Notes: generated by a model not told the origin, from the sequence alone. A stretch of DNA of 64,000 bases from CBDCVD01 sp965224015 (GCA_965224015.1 OZ245032.1:3162001-3226000); one strand, 5' to 3'; positions 33,923-43,147 are shown, counted from the stretch's first letter. A program made the numbers and translations.

Positions 33923-34717
33923 ATGTATCAGACAAACTATCAGCGCGCCCAGTCCGTTGACGCCGCCAAGGCGGCGCTGGGACCGGATGCGAAGTTGCTC
34001 GCAGGCGGACAAACGCTCATTCCCACCATGAAGCAACGCCTTGCCGCCCCCAGTGAACTTGTCGATATCAGCGCCCTGGACGCCCTTAAGGGCATTGATG
34101 TCACCAGTGAAACTGTGAGCATTGGCGCCGCGGTCACCCATGCGCAAGTGGCGGCAAGCGCGGAGGTGCGTGCGGCGATCCCTGCGCTTTCGTATCTTGC
34201 CGGCCAGATCGGCGACCCTCATGTGCGCCACCTGGGCACTTTGGGAGGCTCTCTTGCCAACAATGATCCCGCCGCGGATTACCCTGCCGCCGTACTTGGC
34301 CTGAACGCAGCGGTACACACTAGCGACCGTGTGATCGAAGCGGATGCTTTTTTTACGGGACTGTTTGAGACGGCCCTGAATGAAGACGAAATCATCACCA
34401 GGGTCGTCTTTCCCGTGGTGGCAGCTGCTGGTTACGGCAAGTTTTCCAATCCCGCGTCGCGCTATGCCATGTGCGGGGTGTTTGTGGCCAAAATGGCGGA
34501 TGCAACCGTTCGCGTGGCGGTCACCGGGGCGGGCGATGACGGGGTTTATCGCCACGCCGATCTTGAACAGGCGCTTGCTCACAACTGGAGTGCGGACGCG
34601 GTGGACGGCGTCGCCATCGATGCTTCGGGTAAAATGTCAGACATCCACGCCAGTGCCGAATACCGGGCGCATCTGGTTAACGTGATGGCTAAGCGGGCGA
34701 TCGAGCAGGCGGGGTAA
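33923..34717 (+). CDS. coxM: CO-dehydrogenase-type FAD-binding medium subunit
   Basis: The product has 264 residues. FAD-binding motifs are LLAGGQTLIPTMKQRL near residue 26 and the pair IGDPHVRHLGTLGGSLANND; the C-terminal CO_deh_flav_C domain follows (ASRYAMCGVFVAKM). It completes the three-subunit molybdenum hydroxylase and passes electrons to the respiratory chain. GGGAGAGG lies ahead of the ATG. It is the last gene of the cluster; a B-type repeat fragment and an isolated parS follow. Confidence 0.92.
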   Translation: MYQTNYQRAQSVDAAKAALGPDAKLLAGGQTLIPTMKQRLAAPSELVDISALDALKGIDVTSETVSIGAAVTHAQVAASAEVRAAIPALSYLAGQIGDPHVRHLGTLGGSLANNDPAADYPAAVLGLNAAVHTSDRVIEADAFFTGLFETALNEDEIITRVVFPVVAAAGYGKFSNPASRYAMCGVFVAKMADATVRVAVTGAGDDGVYRHADLEQALAHNWSADAVDGVAIDASGKMSDIHASAEYRAHLVNVMAKRAIEQAG

Positions 34718-34814
34718 GGTAAACGGTTGGGCCTCTCTACTAGAGCGTGCCAGGTCGTCAATAGCGTCAATAGACTTGCTCAGTTCATCGATTTTGATGG
34801 GCTTTGCTGTGGAA

Positions 34815-34830
34815 TGTTTCACGTGAAACA
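34815..34830. promoter_or_regulatory. Isolated parS site
   Basis: A perfect TGTTTCACGTGAAACA lies in the intergenic region after coxM, five kilobases from the eight-site array. No spacer sequence of the array is repeated around it. Confidence 0.92.
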
Positions 34831-34929
34831 TTCGGGCCTCTCAATTCAATTGGCAGGCACCTATCTGCCCGTTCCCCTTTATCCCTGTCAGGGCAGCGGG
34901 CTGGCCAGGTGGTCAATAGACGTTTCCAG

Positions 34930-35283
34930 CTATTTTTGTACGATCGCCTCAAAGCCACCGTAGATAAGGCGCTTGCCGTCAAAGGGCATACTTTCAGGGC
35001 TCATACCCATGCGCTCATCCTGCATGGCCTTCGGCAGGCCCGCATCGCGGACCTCTTTTGATGGCCAGATAACCCAACCCATAACCACCGTTTCATCATC
35101 GCCACATTGAACGGCGCGGAGAAAGGACGTTACCTCTCCTTCCGGCACTTCGGCTCCCCAGCATTCCATGACTTGCAAAGCGCCATGCTCCTTGAACACC
35201 TCGCTTGAGCGTTGCGCATGGGCTATATAGCGCTCCTTGTTGGCGGTTGGCACGGCGGCGGCAAAAGCGTCCACATAAGTCAT
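34930..35283 (-). CDS. DUF1428 family protein
   Basis: The 117-residue protein MTYVDAFAAAVPTANKERYI, with QVMECWGAEVPEGE, MGWVIWPSKEVRDAG and a C-terminal DGKRLIYGGFEAIV, matches the YbaA/DUF1428 family, a dimeric alpha-beta barrel of unknown function. AGGAAC precedes the start. It is convergent with coxM and divergent from gshB. Confidence 0.88.
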   Translation of the reverse strand: MTYVDAFAAAVPTANKERYIAHAQRSSEVFKEHGALQVMECWGAEVPEGEVTSFLRAVQCGDDETVVMGWVIWPSKEVRDAGLPKAMQDERMGMSPESMPFDGKRLIYGGFEAIVQK

Positions 35284-35402
35284 TGTTCCTACCCTCTGGC
35301 TGTGTAAAATGGAATAACCAATGATGCAGCCCTGTCGCGCTGCTTCCTTGCATGACTTTAAAGCGGCGCCCCATGCAGCGCAATCAGGAAAGCAATAAGA
35401 CG

Positions 35403-36341
35403 ATGTCCCTTTGTGTTGCGGTTCAGATGGACCCGATTGAAGCCATTGATATAGCCGGTGACTCGACCTTTGCGTTGCTGCTGGAAGCCCAGGCGCGCGG
35501 CCATGATCTCTATTATTACACACCCGACCAGCTATCCTTGAAAAATGGCGTGGTTAGTGCGCATGCGGCCCCCCTGCGGGTGCGCGACAACCGGGAAAGC
35601 CATTTCACATGTGCACAGGTTGAGCGCCGCGCGCTTGCCGATTTCGATGTTGTTCTGCTGCGCCAGGACCCGCCCTTTGATATGGGTTATATCACCACAA
35701 CCCATTTGCTTGAGCGCGTTCATCCCAAAACCCTGGTGGTCAACGATCCCGCGCATGTGCGCAACGCCCCGGAAAAGATCCTGGTTACCGAGTTTCCCGA
35801 TCTTATGCCCGCCACCTTGATTAGCCGCAATGAAAGTGAAATTGAGGCCTTTCGGGCGCAATATAAGGATATCATTCTCAAGCCTCTTTACGGCAATGGT
35901 GGTGCGGGGGTGTTTCGTGTCCCGCCCTCCAGTGAGAATTTACCGTCTCTGCTGGAGATGTTCGCAATAATGTATCGCGAACCCTTCATGGTGCAGGCCT
36001 ATTTGCCTGCGGTGCGCGAAGGTGACAAGCGTATCATTCTTGTTGACGGGCAGGCCGTAGGCGCCATTAACCGGTTGCCACCCGAAGGTGATGTGCGCTC
36101 CAACATGCATGTTGGCGGCCAGGCCGTGCGAGACAGTCTCACAGAGCGCGACCACGAAATCTGCGCGGCCATTGGACCCATGCTACAGGCGCGCGGCTTG
36201 ATTTTCGTTGGTATTGATGTCATCGGCGGGTATCTGACCGAAATCAATGTCACCTCACCAACAGGTATTCGAGAAATCGCGCGCTTTGGCGGTGCCAATG
36301 TCGCGGCCTTGATTTGGGACGCCATTGAAGCCCGGCGATAA
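35403..36341 (+). CDS. gshB: Glutathione synthetase
   Basis: The 312-residue product starts MSLCVAVQMDPIEAIDIAGD, the typical GshB N-terminus with the early Pre-ATP-grasp domain. Conserved blocks are LLRQDPPFDMGYITTTHLLE, VVNDPAHVRNAPEK, IILKPLYGNGGAGVFRV and the ATP-grasp end VGIDVIGGYLTEINVTSPTG. It joins gamma-glutamylcysteine and glycine with ATP. It is monocistronic here. The open frame continues 17 codons upstream but the family start fits the internal ATG. Confidence 0.95.
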   Translation: MSLCVAVQMDPIEAIDIAGDSTFALLLEAQARGHDLYYYTPDQLSLKNGVVSAHAAPLRVRDNRESHFTCAQVERRALADFDVVLLRQDPPFDMGYITTTHLLERVHPKTLVVNDPAHVRNAPEKILVTEFPDLMPATLISRNESEIEAFRAQYKDIILKPLYGNGGAGVFRVPPSSENLPSLLEMFAIMYREPFMVQAYLPAVREGDKRIILVDGQAVGAINRLPPEGDVRSNMHVGGQAVRDSLTERDHEICAAIGPMLQARGLIFVGIDVIGGYLTEINVTSPTGIREIARFGGANVAALIWDAIEARR

Positions 36342-36627
36342 ACCACAAATCACCGATCCGGGCATATCTGTTGACGGGCATTTGTCGCGATCCCGGCCGT
36401 CTTGTCGCAAACGCATCCGGCGTCTTGACAAAACCACATTGACGGGGCATTTGTGAACGAAAGTTCCCGGAGGGAATGATGGCCGCCTCAGGTGAGGTCG
36501 GTTTTATTAAGCCTGCATTGTTGTCTTAGAGCGTGTCATGTCTATGATGTGCCGTCGGGTCGCTCTCGGATGGGGCAGGAGTTCAAAGACCAGATTTTCG
36601 ATTAAAAAGTGCCAAGGGTCATAAGCC

Positions 36628-37275
36628 ATGATTACGAGTTCAAATGAGAAAATATACACCATTGCCCGATCCCTGCGGCGGCTCACAGTAGCCGTGTTAT
36701 CGTGCCTGGGCTTTGTCGGTGGTGTTGTTGCTTTTCCGCAGGTAACAATGGCCCAGGAGCCAACACCTCCCGCATGGACAAAACTATGCAATACCGATCC
36801 CGAAGCGCCGGTGCGCGGCTGCGTTATCACCCAAAGGCTGATCGGTCAGGACGGCCAGCCCCTGGCCGCTGTAACCGTGCAGGAGATTGAGGGAGCGGAT
36901 GAAAAGAAGTTTATGGTGGCTGTCCCCCCGGGGCTGTTGCTGCGTCCGGGTATGGAAATCCAGATTGACGACGACACAAAATATCCCGTCGCCTATACGA
37001 TTTGTTTTCCCAACGCCTGCTTTGGCGAGGAGGCCATAGGGGCTGATTTCATCACCAAGCTTAAAAAGGGTAGCGACCTGAAATTGCGCGCCATTAATCA
37101 ACAAGGTAAACCTATTACCTTTACATTGACCCTAGTAGGATTTACAAAGGCTTATGATGGTAAACCGGTTGACGTGAAGAAGTTGCAAAAACAACAACAA
37201 GAGTTGCAATCTGAATTGGAACGCAAAGTGCGTGAAGAGCGCGAAAAACTTCTCAACCAACAAAACAACCAATAA
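36628..37275 (+). CDS. Invasion-associated locus B (IalB) family protein
   Basis: The product has 215 residues. A long signal region (LRRLTVAVLSCLGFVGGVVA) ends near AQEP, so it is exported. The IalB domain shows WTKLCNTD, GCVITQRLIG, PGLLLRPGMEIQIDD, and a CFPNACFGE pair of cysteines. The family occurs widely in alphaproteobacteria; a role in host entry is known only for Bartonella-like members. The C-terminus is a charged coiled-coil-like tail (KKLQKQQQELQSELERKVRE). The 286 bp upstream hold no gene, only a B fragment near 36529. Confidence 0.85.
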   Translation: MITSSNEKIYTIARSLRRLTVAVLSCLGFVGGVVAFPQVTMAQEPTPPAWTKLCNTDPEAPVRGCVITQRLIGQDGQPLAAVTVQEIEGADEKKFMVAVPPGLLLRPGMEIQIDDDTKYPVAYTICFPNACFGEEAIGADFITKLKKGSDLKLRAINQQGKPITFTLTLVGFTKAYDGKPVDVKKLQKQQQELQSELERKVREEREKLLNQQNNQ

Positions 37276-37520
37276 GCGCGCCCTGACCCTTTCCTTTGTT
37301 AGGTCCTTCCCGTCGCGGATGGCTGCGGATGGCTGCGGATGGCTGATGAAGAACACGGGACTTGCGTCTCCCAATGCCGCACAGGCTGGTGCCGGCAAGG
37401 CTATGGCAGCGCTATAAATGGCTCCGTCAGAAGGGTCTATTAAGACATGTAAGACATGTAAGACATGCAAGACATGACACGCTCTAGCAGCCGTTCGCTA
37501 TGAACACAGGAGGTGGGGCT
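37276..37520. repeat. Intergenic tandem repeats and B fragment
   Basis: A 12-bp unit GGATGGCTGCGG repeats about 2.5 times at 37318-37347. Near 37430-37485 a B-type fragment (GGTCTATTAAGACATG ... ACACGCTCT) has been stretched by a TAAGACATG-like unit repeated four times. No gene is seen. Confidence 0.6.
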
Positions 37521-37595
37521 ATGTTGATATCGCGGGACCGGTTACGGTCCTGCAAGGTATCATTGCAGGATAGGTTGGTATGGAGGTCACTGTAA
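37521..37595 (+). CDS. Possible 24-residue leader peptide before cpdB-type gene
   Basis: A strong AGGAGGTGGGG lies 2-10 bases ahead of an ATG that opens MLISRDRLRSCKVSLQDRLV, ending WRSL. Its TAA overlaps the ATG of the phosphoesterase gene as TAATG, so translation would be coupled. It is basic and has no export signal. Either a regulatory upstream ORF or chance. Confidence 0.4.
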   Translation: MLISRDRLRSCKVSLQDRLVWRSL

Positions 37596-39574
37596 TGGGT
37601 ACGAACTTTGGTCTAAAATTCAGCAAGCGAGATTTTTTGATGGGGGCCGCAGCAACGGGGGCACTTGCAGCAATGCATCCGTTTTCTCTACACGCCAGTG
37701 AGAATCAGGCGCATTTGCGATTAATGGAAACAACCGATCTGCATGTACACGTGTATCCTTATGATTATTACGCGGACCGGCCGATTGATACGGTTGGGCT
37801 TGCACGCACGGCGTCACTGATCAAGGAAATCCGCGCCGAGGCGACGAACGCTATTCTTGTTGACAATGGCGATTTTCTGCAGGGCAACCCCATGGGCGAC
37901 TATATTGCCTATGAGCGTGGCATGAAGGAGGGTGACGAACACCCTATCATCACGGCTATGAATACGCTTGGGTTTGAGGCGGCAACGCTTGGTAACCATG
38001 AGTTTAATTACGGCCTTGATTTTCTTCTCAAATCCACTGCGGGGGCGGCGTTTCCGATTGTGTCGGCAAATGTTGTCAAGGGAAAGCTTGCCGCCTCTGC
38101 GCGCCAGGACAGCCTGTTTTACAAGCCCTATGTGATAGTCGAGAAGGTCATTTATGACGGTATCGGCAATGCCCACCCGATTAAGGTTGGCCTTATTGGA
38201 TTTGCGCCACCGCAGATCATGATCTGGGATCGCCGTCACCTGGAGGGTAGCGCCAATGCGCGCGATATTGTTGCCACCGCCAAGGCCTGGGTTCCGCAAA
38301 TGCGTGAGGCAGGTGCCGATATCGTTGTCGCCTTGTCCCACTCTGGCATCGGCTCTGCGCGCTACAATGAGGGCATGGAGAATGCTTCCGTACCCCTGGC
38401 GCAGGTGGAGGGTATTGACGCGCTAATGACAGGGCACAGCCATCTGGTTTTCCCCAGCGATACCTATAAAGACTTCGCCGGCGTTGATGTACAAAAGGGT
38501 ACCCTGCACGGCAAGGCGGCCACGATGGGCGGATTTTGGGGCTCACATCTGGGGTTGATCGATTTACTGCTTGAGCGTGATGGAAATGCCTGGCGGCTCG
38601 CCGGAACCACGTCTCAGGCGCGGCCGATTTTCAAGCGCGATGGGCGAAAACGCATTCCCCTGGTTGAAAGCCAGCCGCATGTTCTCAACTCCATAGCCAA
38701 AGAGCACAAGGAAACACTCGCCTATATCCGCCGCGCCGTCGGCAAGACAATAGTTCCGTTGCATTCGTATTTTGCCCTTGTTGCTGATGATCCTTCGGTA
38801 CAGATTGTCTCCCAGGCGCAATCCTGGTACGTGCGCGACATGATAAAGGGCACCGTTTGGGAGGGGCTACCGGTTCTCTCGGCTGCGGCGCCGTTCAAAG
38901 CGGGGGGCCGTGGCGGGCCGGATTATTACACCGACGTCAAACCTGGTAGTGTTGCCATCAAAAATGTCGCAGATCTCTATCTTTATCCAAATACGGTGCG
39001 TGCGGTTGCCATCAGTGGGGCGCAGGTTCGGGAATGGTTGGAAATGTCGGCCGGGATTTTCAATCAGATCGAGCCAGGCAAACAGGATCAACCGCTTATC
39101 AACAGCAAGTTCCCGTCGTACAATTTTGATATTATCGACGGGCTGACCTATCAGATCGACATCACTCAGCCTGCGAAATATGATTCCGACGGAACGATGA
39201 TCAACCCCGAGGCGAGCCGTATCGTCGGTCTCGCGTTCGCGGGTAAGCCGATTGATCTGGAAAAAACTTTTATTGTTGCCACCAATAATTACCGCGCGGG
39301 TGGTGGAGGTAACTTCCCCGAAATCAACAATGATGTTGTCGCGTTTGCGGCTCCCGATACCAACCGCGATGTGATTGTGCGTTACATTATCGAACAGGGC
39401 ACTATCAACCCATCGGCGGATGGAAACTGGACATTCAGGCCCGTCAAGGATGCAAGTGTCCTGTTTGAGACCGGTCCGGCCAGTCAGCAATATATGGACC
39501 AGGTGAAAAGTATCGCCATTACGCCCGCTGGTGAGGGTGAAAACGGTTTTGTCCGCTACCGCATCAATCTTTGA
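37595..39574 (+). CDS. Periplasmic 5'-nucleotidase / 2',3'-cyclic phosphodiesterase
   Basis: The 659-residue metallophosphoesterase is CpdB-like. A Tat-like signal (KFSKRDFLMGAAATGALAA, with KR rather than RR) directs export. Metal ligands are in TTDLHVHVYPYDYY, DNGDFLQGNP, LGNHEFNYGLD, VALSHSG and MTGHSHLVFP. The C-terminal 5'-nucleotidase domain holds YLYPNTVRAVAISGAQVREWLE and the substrate-binding NNYRAGGGGNFP. It would release phosphate and nucleosides from external nucleotides. GGAGGT is close upstream of the chosen ATG. Its last 11 bases overlap the convergent PhzF gene. Confidence 0.9.
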   Translation: MGTNFGLKFSKRDFLMGAAATGALAAMHPFSLHASENQAHLRLMETTDLHVHVYPYDYYADRPIDTVGLARTASLIKEIRAEATNAILVDNGDFLQGNPMGDYIAYERGMKEGDEHPIITAMNTLGFEAATLGNHEFNYGLDFLLKSTAGAAFPIVSANVVKGKLAASARQDSLFYKPYVIVEKVIYDGIGNAHPIKVGLIGFAPPQIMIWDRRHLEGSANARDIVATAKAWVPQMREAGADIVVALSHSGIGSARYNEGMENASVPLAQVEGIDALMTGHSHLVFPSDTYKDFAGVDVQKGTLHGKAATMGGFWGSHLGLIDLLLERDGNAWRLAGTTSQARPIFKRDGRKRIPLVESQPHVLNSIAKEHKETLAYIRRAVGKTIVPLHSYFALVADDPSVQIVSQAQSWYVRDMIKGTVWEGLPVLSAAAPFKAGGRGGPDYYTDVKPGSVAIKNVADLYLYPNTVRAVAISGAQVREWLEMSAGIFNQIEPGKQDQPLINSKFPSYNFDIIDGLTYQIDITQPAKYDSDGTMINPEASRIVGLAFAGKPIDLEKTFIVATNNYRAGGGGNFPEINNDVVAFAAPDTNRDVIVRYIIEQGTINPSADGNWTFRPVKDASVLFETGPASQQYMDQVKSIAITPAGEGENGFVRYRINL

Positions 39575-40493
39575 ATGCGGGCGTTATGTGCCCGTGGCAA
39601 ATGCGTATGGCGTTGCCACCGATGCGCACGACTGACAAGGCGCCCTCGACGATATCGAACGTCAGTGTAATGAGGCTCGGACGGCCCATATCGTCGCCCT
39701 GCTCAAGGCGGCATATGTGATGGCCATCGGGGGGCGTGTCGAATTTCCTGATAACGCCCGCAAAAGCGGCGGCGGCGGAACCGGTTGCGGGGTCTTCCGA
39801 AATACCGTCCTGTGGAGCAAACATGCGGGCGCGAAACCGGGTATCGTGACGCTCGGTCTGAGGCGTATACAGAAAAACGCTTCCTGAGCCTGTTTTTTCA
39901 CGCACCGCCTGCCAGTAGGCTATGTTTGGTGTTGCCTCAGCCAGCACCCGGCGGGAGGCGACAGGGACAAAAACAAAATGGATTCCGGCTCCAAAGCACG
40001 TCACCCGATGATTAGCGAACCCGACTTCGCTCGTATCGAGACCAAGCGCTATGGCCATATCGTTGTGACCGGGCGGATCGGCGTATTCGATGGGTAACAC
40101 GGGCACATCGAACTCGGCAAAGGCGGGCTTTTTTTCAAACAGACTGACGCCGGCGCGCACATTGCCGATCTGCTCTTCCAGGATAACCAGCGCGTTGCTG
40201 TCGCCGGTGGATTTTGCCGCCTGCAATTGCGCCAGCAGCACAGCGGTACCCACGGTGGGATGACCGGCAAATGGTAACTCACTTACCGGGGTGAAAATCC
40301 GCACCCGCGCCGAATGCGCCTCGTTGTCAGGGGCAAGGACAAACACCGTCTCCGACAGGTTAAACTCGCGGGCAATCTGCTGCATTGTACGGGTGTCCAG
40401 CGCATCGGCACCAAGAACCACAGCTAGGGGGTTGCCGCCGAAAGCACGATCTGTGAACACATCCAGGGTATGAAACGCAAGCGGCTCCGCCAT
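39564..40493 (-). CDS. PhzF-family isomerase/epimerase-like protein
   Basis: The 309-residue product contains the PhzF family marks FHTLDVFTDRAFGGNPLAVV, FNLSETVFVLAP with the catalytic glutamate, IFTPVSELPFAGHPTVGTA and a late DGISEDPATGSAAAAFAGVI. The family folds like diaminopimelate epimerase; real phenazine synthesis is not implied. Its ATG overlaps the infC stop (TAATG), so it is translated from the infC message. Confidence 0.92.
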   Translation of the reverse strand: MAEPLAFHTLDVFTDRAFGGNPLAVVLGADALDTRTMQQIAREFNLSETVFVLAPDNEAHSARVRIFTPVSELPFAGHPTVGTAVLLAQLQAAKSTGDSNALVILEEQIGNVRAGVSLFEKKPAFAEFDVPVLPIEYADPPGHNDMAIALGLDTSEVGFANHRVTCFGAGIHFVFVPVASRRVLAEATPNIAYWQAVREKTGSGSVFLYTPQTERHDTRFRARMFAPQDGISEDPATGSAAAAFAGVIRKFDTPPDGHHICRLEQGDDMGRPSLITLTFDIVEGALSVVRIGGNAIRICHGHITPAFKD

Positions 40494-41035
40494 TACCTGT
40501 GTTTCTCGGGGGCCAGCACCATGATCATGCGTCGTTGCTCAAGCTTGGGTTCTGCCTCCACCTTGGCCAGATCTTCGGTATCGTCGCGCACGCGCTGCAA
40601 CAGATTGACACCCAATTCCTGGTGTGCCATCTCACGTCCGCGAAATTGCAACGTGACCTTCACCTTGTCGCCATGATTGAGAAATTTTCGTATTGCCCGC
40701 ATCTTGACCCCATAGTCGTGGGTGTCAATCATCGGCCGCATTTTGATTTCCTTGACATCAAAAGTCTTTTGTTTTTTGCGTGCCGCCGTTGCCTTTTTTT
40801 GCGATTGGAAGCGATACTTACCGTAATCCAATATCTTGCAAACCGGCGGGTCGGAGTTGGGGGCAATCTCAACCAGATCAAGCCCGGCCTCCCGGGCATG
40901 GGTTAAAGCATCTTCAAGAGGCACAATGCCTTCGTTTGTGCCGTCAGCGCCAACGAGTTGGACAGTCTCAACATCGATATTGGCGTTCACGCGGGGCCCG
41001 GACTTAACCGGAGCCGTTCTTTGTAGTCGACGAAT
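40493..41035 (-). CDS. infC: Translation initiation factor IF-3, AUU start
   Basis: The product has 180 residues if translation begins at the ATT at 41033-41035, nine bases after AAAGGAG. This gives IRRLQRTAPVKSGPRVNANI, the expected IF-3 N-terminus; the first ATG/GTG choices inside lose the conserved start. Family blocks include VQLVGADGTNEGIVPLEDAL, DPPVCKILDYGKYRF, the helical linker and HGDKVKVTLQFRGREM. IF-3 prevents subunit joining and checks the start codon; an AUU start lets it repress its own synthesis. The usual rpmI-rplT partners are absent; a PhzF gene follows. Confidence 0.9.
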   Translation of the reverse strand: MRRLQRTAPVKSGPRVNANIDVETVQLVGADGTNEGIVPLEDALTHAREAGLDLVEIAPNSDPPVCKILDYGKYRFQSQKKATAARKKQKTFDVKEIKMRPMIDTHDYGVKMRAIRKFLNHGDKVKVTLQFRGREMAHQELGVNLLQRVRDDTEDLAKVEAEPKLEQRRMIMVLAPEKHR

Positions 41036-41541
41036 GGCAGTAATCTCCTTTATTGTTCAAACTTACAAATTTTCACTCTGGCTTTCCCGTATCCGTGACG
41101 ATTGCAACGGGCTTGCCGCCCCCTGGAAAGGCTGTCTTTGATCGCCTTTCAAAACCCACGGACACTAAAAACAAATCAATGAAAACCAGAGTCGCTACAC
41201 TATAACAACCCTTTTAGCCAATGCAAAGCTTGTGACGGATGTCAAGGCCAATCAAGGCTAACGATGAGTCAACAGAGTATAACCCCTTCATTACCAGGGG
41301 CAACAACATATTTGGTTTATCGGTTACACGCAATCGCATATGCGCCTCAATCGGGCTCAGGCGCTTTCTTTGTAAGCACATCGTGCGAAGTATATGACCC
41401 CAGTTCTGGATTAGGGATTTTTTCTCATGCCTTATCGGTTCACGCCTATAGAAAGGCGCATTCAGCCATTTATCTGATCATGAGCCCTAACCGGCGGCTG
41501 CGGTGTGTCAAGGGCTGCTCACGCGCCGCCTTCGGCGGTTG
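41036..41541. other. Upstream region of infC and repeat debris
   Basis: The infC promoter and leader should be in the first 150 bases, but no clear box is visible. From about 41264 the DNA contains repeat pieces: GACCCCAGTTCTGGATTAGG resembles 551-568, and ATCTGATCATGAGCCCTAAC (41476-41495) matches the end of repeat C. No gene is recognised. Confidence 0.45.
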
Positions 41542-41648
41542 TTATACCAAGGGTCTTTAACAATGACTCATGGATTTGCGTCAAAGAGGTGTGTTATCAA
41601 GGCAGTACACCAGTCGGCGTGTCTATAAAGCCAATATCGCTGGTATTA
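41542..41648 (-). repeat. Repeat A, copy 8
   Basis: This full-length reverse copy starts TTATACCAAGGGTC and ends CGCTGGTATTA. The next 20 bases (ATGTGTAATTTCAACAGATT) resemble the terminal repeat of the IS481 element at 3967, so a trace of such an element may lie here. Confidence 0.85.
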
Positions 41649-41725
41649 GATGTGTAATTTCAACAGATTGTCCCTGGTAAGTTCATCGGGTGTAGGTGGC
41701 CATTCGTCTGATCATGAGAGGTGTT

Positions 41726-41912
41726 CGATTTCTCCCGCGCTGTCAAGGGCGCTTCGCGCCGCTTTCAGCGGTTTTTAAACCCTTGACAGCGCGGGATAAA
41801 TCGAAAAAAAGCAATGATCAGATGAATGGCCCGATATGGCCTTTCTGGTGGCAATGGCCGTAATAGTCCTGACTTCAGACCGGCTACCTTGAGAACAACT
41901 TATTGAAAGATT
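41726..41912. repeat. Repeat C, copy 2, with long hairpin
   Basis: Bases 41815-41912 are the reverse complement of repeat C copy 1. Directly left of it, arms 41726-41749 and 41780-41803 (TCCCGCGCTGTCAAGGG with CCCTTGACAGCGCGGGA) form a long hairpin whose loop holds a second small stem. It lies at the 3' side of the asparaginase gene and may terminate its transcript. Confidence 0.7.
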
Positions 41913-41931
41913 ACAGTTAGAGTATACATGA

Positions 41932-42939
41932 TCATGCGAAACGACCGCGAATGGCGCCCACTGTCTGTCCATTCCAGTTGGTAAGAGACTTTGCATCAAA
42001 GCGCTCCAGGACCGCCTGTTGCGCCGCACCGGGGTCGGTTAGCTGACGCAATACGGCTGCCATCATCGCCTCGCTGGCCCGGGTTGCCCCATCGTCACAT
42101 TTCAGCGCGACCCCCAGCCCCAACCCGGGCAGGGCCGCACAAAACACCCCCTCCGCGCCGGTTTTTACAAAAACGGGTGCCTTCGTGCTGGCAAAGGCTT
42201 CCATGATATCTGTGCAAAACCGTCCCGTCCCCGCGACCATAAACGGATTGTCAAGACATGCCTTTAGCAATCGCTTTGCCGCCTCGGCCCGGGCGGGCGT
42301 AAAGCCAACCCCGGTTGCAAACGCAGCAAACCCGCGTGCTATATTTGCAAGGGGCACCGCATAGGTCGGGATTGCGCACCCGTCAATTGCGCAGGTCGAG
42401 GGGTCATAGGCTCCCGCCAGGATCTCGCCAAGGGTGCGGTTCAGATGAACCATGAACCCATGCTCGCGATGCTGGTAGTTTGCAGGGTCGATACCCATAT
42501 GCTGCATGGCGCACAAAAACCCGGCGTGCTTGCCCGAGCAATTGTTGTGAATGGGGCCGGGCTTCTCGTTCGATGCCCGTAAGCGCAGGCGATCGATCTC
42601 GCGTCGTGGCCACTGGGGTCCGCATGCCAGGGCTTCCTCGCCAAGACCGGCGCGCGCCAGCATATTGCGGGCTGTGGCAACATGTGCGGCCTCCCCACTA
42701 TGGGACGCGCATGCCAGCGCCAGGGCTGCATCGGGCAAGGCCAGGGCATCCGCCGCTCCACTTTCAATCAGGGGCAGCGCCTGCAAGGCCTTGATAGCGG
42801 AGCGTGGGAAGATTGGCGTTTCAATATCCCCAACACGATTGACCAGCCGCCCGTTCGCGTCGGCAACAGCAATAGCCCCACGATGGCGGCTTTCAACGCG
42901 GCCACCACGCAGAACTTCAACAAGAACGGGATTTGCCAT
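41932..42939 (-). CDS. Rhizobium etli-type L-asparaginase II
   Basis: The 335-residue product belongs to the asparaginase II family exemplified by the thermolabile R. etli enzyme (PF06089), unrelated to the E. coli type. Conserved blocks are FPRSAIKALQALPLIESGAA, CASHSGEAAHVATARNML, GPIHNNCSGKHAGFL, AIDGCAIPTYAVPLANIARG and a late GAEGVFCAALPGLGLG. Serine-lysine catalysis and a zinc-binding cysteine pair are known in the family. It converts asparagine to aspartate in the cytoplasm. It is monocistronic. Confidence 0.9.
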   Translation of the reverse strand: MANPVLVEVLRGGRVESRHRGAIAVADANGRLVNRVGDIETPIFPRSAIKALQALPLIESGAADALALPDAALALACASHSGEAAHVATARNMLARAGLGEEALACGPQWPRREIDRLRLRASNEKPGPIHNNCSGKHAGFLCAMQHMGIDPANYQHREHGFMVHLNRTLGEILAGAYDPSTCAIDGCAIPTYAVPLANIARGFAAFATGVGFTPARAEAAKRLLKACLDNPFMVAGTGRFCTDIMEAFASTKAPVFVKTGAEGVFCAALPGLGLGVALKCDDGATRASEAMMAAVLRQLTDPGAAQQAVLERFDAKSLTNWNGQTVGAIRGRFA

Positions 42940-43147
42940 TATTGATCTTCACTTTTGATTGATATCGTTGTAACGTGCGAACTTTGTGAGCGTTTGGGGG
43001 AGGCGCTTTGCTCTTAACTCATAGTGGCTCTTGCTCATAGTGGTTTCTATATAATTTTAGAGGACTTGAGCACAAGGTTAAATACCGTGACGAGCTCTTG
43101 AAGAATGGGTTTCCCCAAATGACACGAAAACAAATGAGGGTTTTGAA

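Noticed and set aside
39564..40493. Phenazine biosynthesis
   Set aside because: PhzF-family proteins are widespread without phenazine pathways and no other phz gene is present.
41649..41690. Second IS481 copy
   Set aside because: Only about 20 bases resemble the IS481 terminus and no transposase or second end follows. It is at most a trace.
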